Positions 43,739 to 54,600 of a DNA stretch of 64,000 nt are shown in pieces (within the stretch, counting starts at the first letter, position 1; each line of letters begins with the position of its first letter). The position numbers and the translations under genes are program-made. The DNA is from Calliphora vicina. Its lineage: Eukaryota > Arthropoda > Insecta > Diptera > Calliphoridae. The DNA is taken from positions 98,079,302 through 98,143,301 of the forward strand of contig NC_088783.1 of the NCBI RefSeq assembly GCF_958450345.1, given 5' to 3'. Under the pieces are notes generated by a model that saw nothing but the letters and a program-made list of their open reading frames with translations, searched no databases and was not told the DNA's origin.

Positions 43739-43850
43739 GGATTTCATGTCAAGTGAACCAACTTTTAAAGATCGGTCAAGAGCTCTCTGAGTTAGAGGGG
43801 GTCAAAATTTGACATTTTGGCCAAACATTTGTTTTGGAAAAAAATCAAAT
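43738..43850 (+). repeat. dispersed repeat, TTTCATGTCAAGTGAACC family
   Basis: GGGATTTCATGTCAAGTGAA..CCAACTTTTAAA, then ATCGGTCAAGAGCTCTCTGA..GTTAGAGGGGGT. Same family as 1240-1410 (inverted), 26735, 46368 and 63650. Confidence 0.6.
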
Positions 43851-43889
43851 ATTTTATATCATGAGTTACAATTTACGTTTACGTTCTTG

Positions 43890-44285
43890 GCCCAACATCA
43901 TTCCAAGATTTGCGAACTATAATTCTTTGCTTTCGACAAATGCTCATCAAATACGAACAATGTTTTCGATAATAATCTCCAATGCACGACGCATTTAATC
44001 AAGAGTTGCATTGCGAAAAACAATATGATTGCGATGCCTTGAGGGAATTAGTTCGAACAAATGTGCCATTGTTGAATCGACAACAAAAATATGCGTACGA
44101 TGGATTTTTTAAGCTCTCGGTAGAACTGGAAAAACTTTTTTGATCACGTTAATTTTGGCAACGATACGCTCGCAGAATAATATTGGACTGCAGCTACGTT
44201 GTTGGAAGGCGGTCGAACTGCTCATTCAGCACTCAAGTTGCCATTGAATATGCAACATTTCCAAGAACATTCCGATGGCTAAAGT
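43890..44285 (+). pseudogene. Helitron helicase (PIF1-like) fragment
   Basis: Helitron proteins join a replication-initiator domain to a PIF1-type DNA helicase. In pieces over three frames the plus strand gives ISNARR-like text, FNQELHCEKQYDCDALRELV, RTNVPLLNRQQKYAYDGFF, then LGRTGKTFLITLILATIRSQ.. (degenerate Walker A, GKT kept) and LLEGGRTAHSALKLPLNMQ. This is the order around helicase motifs I and Ia of Helitrons. Bases between the Walker A part and LLEGGRTAH are deleted, and several frameshifts occur. No Rep domain or Helitron ends were seen nearby. Confidence 0.8.
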
Positions 44286-44289
44286 TTTG

Positions 44290-44998
44290 TAGCAGAGCAG
44301 CATATTTTTTTAATTTTGAATTGCATTGTTTTGCTTATAAAATAAAGATGTTAATTAAAACTGGAAGAAAGCCAATAATATTATTCCAAAAATTTTAGTT
44401 TTACTCTTTGTGAAAAAGCAAAATACTAAAATAATTCCACTTTCGATCGGATAGAATTCTGTGACTGCCGTGAACATTCACGAGTTTCTGGAATATTTTG
44501 AATAATGAACTTGTTATTGGTCTATTTGGGTTTAATCTTTTTTCTTGTATGAATCTTCTGCATTTGTTCTGGAGCTTTAGAGAAATCATGTTAAAAAAAT
44601 TCACATAAAACTAAGGAAAATAATTCCCGGGAATTCTCGCACAATTTCCCGGGATTTCGGAATTGAAAATTTTGCGAAATACCCGGGATTTTTCGTCCCT
44701 GGAATTCCCGTGAAAAACTCAAATTTTTACACATTTCAAACAGCTTCTCACAAATCGAACATAAAGATTTTTTCCTTTTTACTGGAGAATGCTATTGAAA
44801 TAAAGTGTAATACAACTGTAGTTCAATTGGTTGACTATAATTCAAGGCTTAGATTACACTTGCTTTCAACTTCAATTCCAGTAAAAATGCTTATTGGGAT
44901 GGTGTAAAAATTCCAAATAGTTTATTAACTAAACAAATAAGTGCCTGATTTTGATCTCATATATTCATAAGACTTTTATGTACCTTATTTTATTCATA
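44290..44998. other. intergenic stretch with hAT-like subterminal repeats
   Basis: No gene is seen. At 44624-44712 stacked TTCCCGGGAATTC / CCCGGGATTT words resemble the subterminal repeats of the hAT derivative at 19033-19812, so this may be one end of a related element. Confidence 0.4.
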
Positions 44999-45002
44999 CA
45001 TA

Positions 45003-45244
45003 TCGTCACCTTAAATGCAAACGGACGTAACTACATTTTTATTTTTTTTTTTACAGGAGAAGCAACAAACGTTATAAAATCAATAATAATTTTTTCTTGG
45101 CAATTTTTTAAGTTGGAATTTCTTTAATAAAGTTATCAATTTTGATTTGCGTGAGCATGTAGTTTGATAAAAAGAACCACAATCAATTAAAAACTCGATT
45201 TTAAATTATTGTGTAGTTATGTCCGTTTGCAGTTAAGGTGATGA
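45003..45244. mobile_element. TA-flanked MITE, 242 bp
   Basis: The left arm TCGTCACCTTAAATGCAAAC.. GGACGTAACTACA and the inverted right arm TCATCACCTTAACTGCAAAC pair over about 35 bp. TA lies on both sides (45001-45002, 45245-45246), suggesting a Tc1/mariner-type non-autonomous element. Confidence 0.85.
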
Positions 45245-45278
45245 TATAATGTATGTTAATGTTAAGTTTTGTTTTTTT

Positions 45279-45886
45279 ATACCCTTCACCTTCGTGAGAA
45301 GGGTATATACAAGTTTGTCATTCCGTTTGTAATTTCTACATTTTTCATTTCCTATAGGGTTGGAAATGAGTCGATTAAGCCATGTCCGTCTGTCTGTCTG
45401 TTGAAATCAATTTTCTGAAGACCCCAGATATCTTCGGGATCCAAATCTTCAATAATTCTGTCAGACATGCTTTCGAGAAGTTTGCTATTTAAAATCAGAA
45501 AAATCGGTCCATAAATAACGGAGATATGAGCAAAAAACCGGGACAACCTCGATTTTTGGCCTATTTTGATCTATATCTGGATTACTAAGTCATTAATATA
45601 GACAATATGGATATCTAATGATAGATATTTCAAAGTCCATTGCAACGATGTAGATAATGCTATAGTAAGTTGGACCTACAATGGGTCAAAATTGGGAAAA
45701 ATATTTTTTAACCCGAAACTCAAAAAAAAAACTTTTTTAAAAAAAATTAAAAAAAAATTTTGAAAAACAATTAAAAAAAAAAATAAAATTTTGTTTACCT
45801 AAAAATATTTAAACAAATTTATTTTAAAGTATAATTTGGTGAAGGGCATATAAGATTCGCACAGCCGAATACAGCTCTCTTATTTG
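45279..45886 (+). mobile_element. Helentron-like family 1, complete copy
   Basis: It starts in a T run with ATACCCTTCACCTTCGTGAG AAGGGTAT (5' hairpin) and continues with the GTCTGTCTGT microsatellite and conserved middle. It ends with GGTGAAGGGCATATAAGATT, a damaged hairpin ATTCGCACAGCCGAAT and CTCTTATTTG before another T run. It is shorter than the 5538 copy, mainly in the A/T tract. Confidence 0.82.
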
Positions 45887-45889
45887 TTT

Positions 45890-48270
45890 TTTTGTGCAAT
45901 TGAATTTTTATGTACGATTTTTGATGTTTTAATAAACTAAAAAAATGGTACCGCGAAGGTCCAAAAAGTACAATTTTTTTTGGAGGGTGGTACAAAATTT
46001 AAAACCTCATTTAACATCCCTGGTGTGAACAGAATCTGTAAGTTAAAAATTGAGTACAAATATCAAATTAATGAAAATATTCTTGTAAGTTTCAATGCTT
46101 TTAAAATCGTTTAAATTGTCATAACCAGGGAAAACGGAAATATACAAAAAAAGTGTTTTATGCGCATCAAATAAAAAGTTATTGTTAAAATTGACATCCA
46201 ATATTTTTTAGGAATTGTCGAACTGTTTAGAAATTTTCAGATGATTAGTTTGTTTTTTAACATAACTGGATTCATAGGGTAGAACTAGAGGCACAACTGA
46301 GAGTAAAATCAAAAAACAATATTCGACTGTATCGAACCGTATTATTTACCCATCACATAAGTATATGGGGGTTTTCATCTCAAGTGAGAAAACTTTTGAA
46401 ACCGATGTCTTCCGATTTGCACCAAGGTTGTTGAGCAATCGTAAGAAACGTAGTTTTCTTAACCATTTATAAGGAGCAATTTAAAAACAAAATATATTTT
46501 TTGTAATACTTAGTTAAAAAATCGGCTATTCACTACTCATAAACAATTTCTAATTACAGTATTCGTTCCATAAATTATGAAGTTATGAACATTTTCCTGA
46601 GGTAACATTCATTATTTTTTCACATATAACACGCTTTTTATGTACATACATATTTATTTCATGTAATTTTTCTTTCTAATCGTACTCAAGTTTTTTTTTT
46701 TTATTTTTAATTTGGTTATTTTGAATGTTTGTATTAAATATTGTAGCATGTTTGGTTGAATACACTACAGTTGAGTTTTTGATGTATTTTTTATATGAGA
46801 TAATCATAATAACATACACTATCTATTTGTTAATACACTGAACAAAATGTATTCACACATGAAGATACAACCCTTTACGACACGGGCCATAACTCACCTT
46901 TGAATTGTTCCTTTTACTGTAAAAACACATTCTGAAACACGAACTTCAGAAGTAGATTAGATTGCGCTTTTCTATTGTATACATATGTATTTCATTCGAA
47001 TGAATAAAATTATTAATTTTATAATAAAACATTATTTGATCAATAATTGTCGAATAATCTATTAAATTTATTTTTCAGCTATTTGACGTTTTCTTTCCAT
47101 AAATTTGACTTGATTGAAAATAACAAATGCTATAGCGACGTAGTGTATAAAATTATATAAATATATTGTTGTTAATTAAAATATAATTCCTTTCGGTTAA
47201 CCGGTTTTTAAAAATTCGGTTTATTCTAATTTCTAATATATTTCTGACATATTTTGTTTTTGTGCGATTTACTTTAGTATTTTGCGTACGAGTGCAAGAA
47301 ATGTGATCGAAAAGTTCACTGAAATCCGCAAATTTTGAAATTGCTTGGGACCGAAAAGGATATAGAAAAACAAAAATACCTAGAATAGCAGCTTTTATTG
47401 TTAATGGTTTCTAATTTTACATATTTTCATTCCGTTCCAATTTTTTAATTAATCGCCACTGCGTTGATTGCGAATTTCAATACAAAATCACATCAAATTT
47501 ATAAAGTTTTTAAAAGAAATAAAAATTTGTTCATTAAATTCTTATTTAGAAAAACCGATGAAGAAAACGGTCGAGTGAATTTATAACAAGTTTTATATTT
47601 TCCAAAGTATTTTTGTTTATTTATTTTATGTTTTACGATTCCTTTACAATTAATGGCATAAATATTATTTACTGGTTATATATTGGAGAAAATAAAAACC
47701 ATTTTATGTATACAGTGAACAATTCTAGGTGGAGTTACGGTTAAAATTCGCCAAATTATTATTATTATTTTTTTTTTTTGGAGCAATATTTGTATACATA
47801 CATAATGTACATATTCATCAAAATAATTTTGTATGTAAAAGGTTGTTGCAATAATAGAGGTTTTAAATTAAGGCATTTGATGGCAATTGTCCATTCTCCA
47901 TTGATGTGGCTAGGAGCAGTACTGATATTTACTGATATTAATTACAAATAATTGCAAATAGGAAATTCAAAAGTTAGTTTCGATGGTGTAGGTATTAAAA
48001 TGGTAGGCTCTAAAATTAATTAAAAGACTCAAATTAAATATAAGAAGTTGTTAAACAAATGATGCAACTATGTACTTGATGGCGGTTTTATAAATTTTGT
48101 ACCCTTCTTTGCACACACATTTTGTAGTCTTTACACTGCCCAAAACAAATGTGCACAAATATGTTTGCTATTGAATAAAAACATTAACGGATATTTTCAT
48201 AAGAAATTTCGTTCAGTGTATACAAAATTCAAAGCAAATGTATTGTTGTGTGCATTTGGTTAACAATGTT
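45890..48270. other. intergenic stretch, no gene seen
   Basis: AT-rich DNA over 2.4 kb. A member of the dispersed TTTCATCTCAAGTGAGAAAAC family lies at about 46366-46440. No reading frame here has a recognisable domain. Confidence 0.5.
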
Positions 48271-48274
48271 TTAA

Positions 48275-48386
48275 GGGCTTATTCATAATCCATTTCAAAA
48301 TTTCTAAATGTAGTGCAGGTTTGTAGAACGAATTTTATATGGAAATGTTGTTTTATAAAATTAAAAATTGATTATGAATAAGGGGG
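48275..48386. mobile_element. PIF/Harbinger-like MITE, 112 bp
   Basis: GGGCTTATTCATAATCCATTT and the inverted AATTGATTATGAATAAGGGGG form the ends. TAA occurs directly outside both (48272-48274, 48387-48389). Element length and TAA are like those of the MITE at 40607, but the sequence differs. Confidence 0.72.
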
Positions 48387-48655
48387 TAAAAAACATGCTA
48401 TAAATTAAAATATTCCTTTTTTTAAATATTAACGTTTTTAATTTTTACATTTTTTGGAACAGCATAAAAACGTCGAGGCCTTAATAATTGATAAAAAAAT
48501 CAATGTACCAGCTCTGTTTACATTTAGTTACAAGGAATATACTACTATATGGATAAAATTCGTAAACATTTTCAAAAATACTTTAAGCAACCAAACGAAC
48601 ACAAACAACTTATTCATTTTCCACTGGAATACACAATAAGCACCTCATTGAGCGA

Positions 48656-48802
48656 ATGAAAACTACTTGCAGCATTTTGTTTACTGTCGTCATTGCACCA
48701 CAAAATGGTCAACAGAGGGTAATCGATGTGGTCCGAAGAGCTGAACTGCATCATTGGCAGCAAAAGTGCAAGTTGTTGGATTTTATGTTTATACCACAAT
48801 GA
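48656..48802 (+). other. possible upstream open reading frame
   Basis: ATG at 48656 opens 48 codons ending in a TGA (48800-48802) that overlaps the next ATG (48799-48801) as ATGA. The sequence is GC-richer than its flanks. If the downstream ORF is a real first exon, this would be a uORF that could affect its translation. No domain is recognised. Confidence 0.25.
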
Positions 48803-48942
48803 AACTAAGTGTGAGTGCGTATCGCGCACATGCATCAGCACACAAAAAGATACTCTCGAGCGGATATCACTCTCAACTTAATTACGGCAGCACAGGAGCG
48901 GCTGCCACAGCTTCCTCAAGCTCATCAGCAGGATTATATGCG
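48799..48942 (+). CDS. candidate first coding exon, unknown gene
   Basis: The frame opens at ATG 48799 and gives 48 codons rich in Ser/Ala (SGYHSQLNYGSTGAAATASS, then SSSAGLYA). It ends exactly in codon phase 0 at a good splice donor, CG|GTTAGT (48943). Composition is clearly richer in G+C than the surrounding DNA and the homopolymeric Ser/Ala stretch is typical of fly proteins. The next credible plus-strand exon (61721-61935) begins in phase 0 after an acceptor, so the two could be joined. No domain was recognised; it could also be non-coding. Confidence 0.35.
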
Positions 48943-48944
48943 GT

Positions 48945-49258
48945 TAGTATAGTATTACATAAATATTATTATTTAGTTTAACCACACATGTATCGCACAC
49001 TTAAAGCAAGAACCTCACAACTCTAAATGTTAAAAACGTTTTTCTAACTAAACACTTTGATAATTTAATTTCTTTGCTAATACATACAAATATTTAAGTG
49101 ACCTTATTTATGTTTGTACATTAAAATGAATCTTAGTGGTTTTCATTTCATATTCTAGTTTATTAAATATTAGCAAAAACCAGATGTGCTTCGCTACCCG
49201 TACCGTAATGATTGACAATATATTTAGTCTATCTAAAATTAATTTCTAATGTAATAAA
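48945..49258. other. intergenic or intronic stretch, nothing certain
   Basis: AT-rich DNA. CCAGATGTGCTTCGCTACCC near 49183 resembles the reverse complement of the end of the 40.3-kb repeat (CAGGAGCGCTTCGCCACCCC), suggesting a relic. Confidence 0.4.
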
Positions 49259-49260
49259 AA

Positions 49261-49962
49261 CAAGTAAGAAAGTATGGTCGGTCAAGCCCGACCATATAAT
49301 ACCCTACACCAAGCAAATGAGTAAAAATATTTTTCTTTTAAAATATCAATAATTCATATTCGTGAGTGATTTTCGGAAGTGGGCCTTATATGGGAGCTAT
49401 GACCAATTATGGACCGATCACCATGAAATTAGGTCGTGTGATTTATGTCTATATTAAAGTTAACTATGTTGAATTTTGTGTGTATACCAACATTTTTAAG
49501 CGATTTATGCACATTAAAGTGATTTTCGGAAGCGGGTCTACATATATGGGAGCTATGACTAATTATGGACCGATCGTAACAAAATTTGGTGACATGAATT
49601 TTGTATATATAAAACTTATTTGGAGCGAAATTTGTGTAGATACATAGATAAATTAAACATTTATGACCGATAAAGTCCAATTTCGAGGGGACATTTGTAT
49701 GGGGGCTAGGTGAAATAATGGAGCGATATCGGCCAGTTTCAATAGGCTTGGTCCTTGGGTCGAAAAAGTAATATGTACCAAATTTTATCGAAATATCTTC
49801 AAAATTGCGACCAGTACTCTGCGCACAATGTTTAATAGACTCAGAAAGTGATTGTAAGTCGATCGGTATACTTTAAGGTGGGTATTAGACTAATATTTTT
49901 GGGCGTTACAAACATCTGCACAAACGCATAATACCCTCCCCACTATGGTGGTGTAGGGTATA
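49261..49962 (-). mobile_element. Helentron-like family 2, complete copy
   Basis: In reverse it ends CAAGTAAGAAAGTATGGTCG GTCAAGCCCGACCAT (3' hairpin) followed by ATAATACCCTACACC. It has two ~160-bp units with CTTATATGGGAGCTATGACC..ATTATGGACCGATC, GGACATTTGTATGGGGGCTA, and at the other end ATACCCTCCCCACTATGG TGGTGTAGGGTAT, the 5' hairpin. It has the same terminal architecture as family 1 but a different interior. Confidence 0.85.
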
Positions 49963-49964
49963 AA

Positions 49965-50208
49965 TACATTTGGAATATTCACACGGTCTGCAATTTGTCA
50001 TATTGTCCTAATATATTATAATGTGAATACCCCAATTATTTATTTCTTATTTCCTAACCTTAATATGAATTGTAATAAAATAGAAAAGTTTAGAACAACA
50101 AATATTTGTATTTAATGTTTAGTATACACGATTTTTTATTAATTATTTGTTGTTCTAATGCCATAGGATATACAATATTTTTGGGTGTTTCCATCTGGTG
50201 CATAGACC
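49965..50208. other. short intergenic stretch
   Basis: It contains a relic of the 29520-29774 arm (ACACGGTCTGCAATTTGTCA..TATTGTCCTAATA) at about 49980-50012. Nothing else was recognised. Confidence 0.4.
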
Positions 50209-50216
50209 TATAAGAC

Positions 50217-51620
50217 TAGGGATGCCAGATTCAGATTCGCAAAAAGCTGGACATTGGGCTTTAAAAAGCTGGACAAATAAAAAACTGGACATTATAAAAA
50301 TGACTGAAGTTATTTCAAAAAACCGTTTTCAGTGATGTTCGTTAACATAACGAACAGTAACTCAGTCAGTTTTTTCCGGTTTTAATTTTTTAATGGGTTT
50401 AGAAAAAATTTATTACACTTAATTCAAGTTCCATGTCTTATTATTAGCTTCCAAAAAAAATCTTAAAAAATAAAAGTTGAGAAAATGTAAATTTTTTTAC
50501 ATTTTCTGAAATTTATGCGCCTCGAAAAATATTTTTTTGATATGTCTTAGTGGACATATCTTTCCTCATGCCAAAAATGATCGAAAAATCGATGGCACAA
50601 TATCTATTGCTAAATCGAAAGAATTAAAAGTAATAAATTAAATACTAAAAACTCTGCCACTTTATTTCGTTTTTGAGCTTTGTCAAATTCCAAACCTTTA
50701 GAGATTTGTAAACAATTTTGAAAATCTGTACAAGATTTCAGCTCTAACCAGGTCCAATGACATTCGGAATCTTTCTTTAGTATATAGATTGTTTAAAATA
50801 GGAAAAACTCTTTCACAAAAAGCGTTGCTTACTGGTATTGAAAATACGAATCATACAATTTTTCTAAAATTCTCGAATTCATTATTTTCACCTTTGGTAA
50901 ATAAAATAGAACCATATCATTTGACAAATCTCTTGGCATTTGTTTATAAGCTTCACGAAGGACCAGTAATCGATACATAGTTTATCGTTATCTATTTCTT
51001 CATATATTTCAAGCTTTTTGTAAATCTTCCCAAGAAAATAGGACATAGGAGTCATCACCAAAGTCGTAACGATTTTATAACTAAATAGCTAACTGCTGTT
51101 AAAAAGTCTTCTAATTCCGTCTTAAAAGTATTTTGTTCATTAATCCAAATGTTTTTTCAAAATGCTGTTAACTTTGGTGCCAAAAAATATGTTATATATT
51201 CTACATTTGATTATATTCATAAGTACGGTCATTATATCGTGCAACTCTAAAACTGTACAAGAGTCATTCTCAAGAGTTGTAAATTCCTGCATTATGTTTT
51301 GCATAAAATATAAAAATGCTTCAGATAATCCTTCACGTTTACGTTCTTCTTCATTGGCATCATTATGAGAAATTCCATATGACATGTATTCCCATAAAAC
51401 TTTTTGGCATTTATTTTGTTCCTTTCTTAAAAAAATACATACACGTTTTTGCATATGTTATTACTGTGTACTAACTAATTAGTAGTAAGTAAATTTTCAT
51501 TTATGGATATTATTGTCCAAAAATTCTATTTAGCTGGACAAATTAAATTTTAGCTTGAAACTGGACAGGCATCAAAAAAGCTGGGCAATCCAGCCAAGTC
51601 CAGTCCGGCTGGCAACCCTA
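50217..51620 (-). mobile_element. hAT transposon, 1404 bp, exact 8-bp target duplication
   Basis: The ends TAGGGATGCCAGATTCAG and (reverse complement) TAGGGTTGCCAGCCGGAC are hAT-type TIRs. TATAAGAC flanks both sides exactly (50209-50216, 51621-51628). AAGCTGGACA-type words repeat near both ends, probably subterminal binding sites. A decayed transposase lies inside on the minus strand. Confidence 0.93.
50990..51460 (-). pseudogene. hAT transposase fragment
   Basis: On the minus strand a 104-codon open stretch (51454 down to 51140) includes VLWEYMSYGISHNDANEEER, SEAFLYFMQNIMQEFTTLEN and VLMNIIKCRIYNIFFGTKVN, followed by out-of-frame pieces to about 50990. The arrangement suggests the middle of a hAT transposase (insertion domain region), but the match is by general resemblance. 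Position within an element with hAT ends supports it. DNA-binding and dimerisation parts are missing or unreadable. Confidence 0.6.
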
Positions 51621-51959
51621 TATAAGACTGTGGGGTTTTCCAATCGCGAATATGCAACTGAAATGTGTCCATCTGAAAAACATAGATTTTCTAGATTTAG
51701 TCCACAAACTTGCAAAGACCTTGAGATTTATCAAAGCAAATAGGAAACTGCAATCGCTTAAAATAAAATGGCATTTCCGAAGTTGTTATCTTAATACGTG
51801 CAGCAATACATCTGTCCCTTTATACTGTAACTAATAATATATTGCTAAATTTACAAATAACAAAAATAACGATAATATTTAATTTTCCATTGGAATGATT
51901 CTGTAATGTTTTCAAAATATTTATGCGCAGAATAAAGTTAAGAGAAGATCTGTTAAGAA

Positions 51960-52140
51960 ACAGATCTATGGGAGGTACCACGCGCACTTGAAATTTCAAA
52001 AGTAGCCTATAGTTCCTTCCAGACATACGGAAATATACTGTCAAAATTTCAAACAAATCGGTTCAGCCGTCTATAGAGCTCGAACTAATAATAATAAACA
52101 TACATACAAACACACATTCACATTTATATATATAGATACA
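51960..52140 (+). repeat. RTE/SINE-like 3' end
   Basis: CTATAGTTCCTTCCAGACAT..AATTTCAAACAAATCGGTTC..AGCCGTCTATAGAGCTCGA runs into AATAATAATAAACATACATAC and a TATATATAGATA tail. This resembles the 'aaatcggt..agccgt' 3' end at 38700 but is a different subfamily. No coding part. Confidence 0.5.
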
Positions 52141-52304
52141 TATATTAAAAACATTCCAATCGAATCGTTTTTAATTGTTCATACACCCGAAATACCCCAT
52201 TCCATGGAGTCTCAATTTATAGTAATTATAAGAAAACTAATTATTTAAAATATCTTTTCTAATTTAAAAGTTAAAAATAAAAAGTAGTTTTTGGCAGTTT
52301 TTCT

Positions 52305-52450
52305 GCCAAAAATTGTTATATCTTCGCCCATTTTATCGACAAACAAAATTGTCAAATGTGGGACGATACCAATCTACATGAGATCCCAGAGCGTCCAATC
52401 CATCTTGAAAAAGTCACTGTTTGGCGTGGATTGGAAACAATCTATTGCCA
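52305..52450 (+). pseudogene. mariner-family transposase fragment
   Basis: The plus strand reads FAHFIDKQNCQMWDDTNLHE then IPERPIHLEKVTVWRGLE. An H.H.(N/D)KQNC..W.. stretch followed by P.H..KVTVW is typical of the catalytic core of a group of insect mariner-like transposases. Only about 48 codons are recognisable; the Asp of the preceding SDE motif and everything after VTVW are lost. Confidence 0.65.
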
Positions 52451-52499
52451 ACACCATATTTTTGCACATATATTGCGAAATAATTATTCAAATTTTTTT

Positions 52500-53340
52500 T
52501 AAGGATATAATGTTCGAAATTAACCCTCAAATTTAAGTTTTTTTCTTTTAAAATAGTGTTTCAAATTTAGCAAAACGATAATTGATAGTGTTAATAATGT
52601 TAAAAAGATAAATTAATCAGAAAAATCTAGAAAAAAATACAAATAGTCATACAAATCAGAAATTACTAAAATAAATTTCGTAAATACGCGTTCCCTATCC
52701 CTTGAACATAATTATGAAATAAAAATTACGCGTGGAGACGATTTAAAATCTAAACTGCTGATATATGTATAAAGGTCTTTCGATACAAATTTTCAAGCAC
52801 TACAATGATTCTCGATAATAGAGGATGATGAGTTTACTTACAATATTTTTCAGAATGGATTACAAGTAATGAAACTATAAAAAATTATTCGGGCTCTAAT
52901 GTATTATAATTCCGTATATTTTAAGAACTTTTGGCTGAATCTTACTAATGTTTCATTAAAAATTTACTGGTGAATTTTCCAAATGTTAAATTCAATTTGA
53001 TTTACATATAAATCATTATCTTCTTTCCATAAATTTAACACAAATAGTGAATTTGGTTCTATTAATTTAATGTTTAACCATTCCAGACTACAAAAAACGA
53101 CAATTTATAAAGCTACGAAGTATTTTATGTTTTCTACATAACTATACAAATTTGTTATTGAAACTTTTTTATTGAACTAGTTTGTTCATGAACTACCCAA
53201 ATCTACTAAATATGTATGTAAATGCAAAACACCTCCAAACTTCAAGTAGTATGTGTAACATCTAAACATTTGGCTTAAATATTGGAAAAATGCCAGATAC
53301 CACACCAATGTGTACTAGAGATGAGCGATATTTCCATACC
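52500..53340. other. intergenic stretch, no gene seen
   Basis: AT-rich DNA without element ends or coding sequence that could be supported. Confidence 0.5.
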
Positions 53341-53369
53341 TGTGATTTAATCACTGTGATTATTTCATT

Positions 53370-53560
53370 ATTACCGAAGAATCGGTATTTTTGGTCCTTA
53401 TACAATTCTAAATTGAACTTACTATATCCATCCGTCAGTCTGTTGTTGGCACGTTGAAAATTCCAAGAAACCATGATTTTCCCCAGTCCCCATACAAATT
53501 TCTTCCCGGAATATGGCTCTATGGTACATATGAGGAGGAGCATAACAAAAGGTACTTTTT
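53370..53560 (+). repeat. Helentron-like fragment
   Basis: CCATCCGTCAGTCTGTTGTT, CCCCATACAAATTTCTTCCC and GAATATGGCTCTATGG match in order the interior of the 20.9-kb array read on the other strand (22130-22200). It is a truncated relic. Confidence 0.55.
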
Positions 53561-53564
53561 CGAA

Positions 53565-54130
53565 TTTTTTTACTAATCGATTTTTTGGTATTTTTATAAT
53601 ATTTGGTTTGAAATCTTCTAGAAAAAATCAATTTCCCAAAATTTTTAAATTTTCAAAAAAGTACATTTTGTTCTGCGGATCCTCATATAGAATACTATGG
53701 AAAATGGTAGCAAATAAGTTATATTTAAAAAGATAAATCACCCAAAATGTTGTTGAATGCAATGCTGATGTTTTAACAGATGTTTTAGCAAAATTAATTT
53801 TTCTCAATGTAATAAAGACAATGAAGAAAAAACTTTCCAATTTCCATATAAAAACCTTCTTCATGCTAAACATATATTATTATGTTTATATTTAAGGATG
53901 TTTGCAGGATTATGCAATGAATTTAGTGAAAAAGAGGTTTTACAATATTTAAGATTCTTGAAAATTTAGGCAAAAAGTTGTGCTCATTAACGTTTTCAAC
54001 TAAACGAAGAGCATGATAAAATGAAGTATTAAAAAATAGTCACTCCATTCCAATTTTAGAAAATGTAGACAAAAAGTGGTTCGTTTATATTCTGTTTCTA
54101 ATTAAACAATCGGCTATAATAATTCCAAAT
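53565..54130. other. intergenic stretch, no gene seen
   Basis: AT-rich DNA. The short frames on both strands have A/T-driven composition and no motif. Confidence 0.45.
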
Positions 54131-54140
54131 ATATGTAACA

Positions 54141-54518
54141 TTAGGGTGGCCCTTAATAAACGAAAGTTTGGTGAACATTGGTAAAAAAATCAACCTGAAA
54201 AAATGTTAGGTAAATCGGTTGGGGTTAAGACGTGCCGCAAGCCCTCTGAAGTTTTAAGATGCATTTACAAGGGGAAAAATGCTTTTTTTCAGTTTTTGTA
54301 AAAATTTTTCCAATTAAAAACTTACTTTTGCAATTTAATTTAAAAGAATAGAAATGTGTACGTAATTGTCGTTCTAATGAGACAAAAAAAACAGAAATTG
54401 GTCAAAAAATGTTAAAGTTATTAAAAATTCGCCAGGCCATTAACGTGTCTCAGGCAACTAGAACAAGAAATGTAGAAACAAAATTAACATATTTTGATAA
54501 ATATTAAGGGCCACCCTA
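54141..54518. mobile_element. hAT-like MITE, TTAGGGTGGCCC ends
   Basis: TTAGGGTGGCCCTTAATAAA and the inverted right end (..TTAAGGGCCACCCTA) close a 378-bp element. Flanks ATGTAACA (54133-54140) and ATGTAACT (54519-54526) match at seven of eight bases. The right part (AACAAGAAATGTAGAAACAA..AATTAACATATTTTGA) is shared with repeat A at 20030, so repeat A may be a larger or older member. Confidence 0.7.
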
Positions 54519-54600
54519 ATGTAACTAACATACATTTTTAAACATGAAATTTTTTAAGCTTTCAGAAAAATATAAAAGTTTTTAATTTTATTTAATTCAT

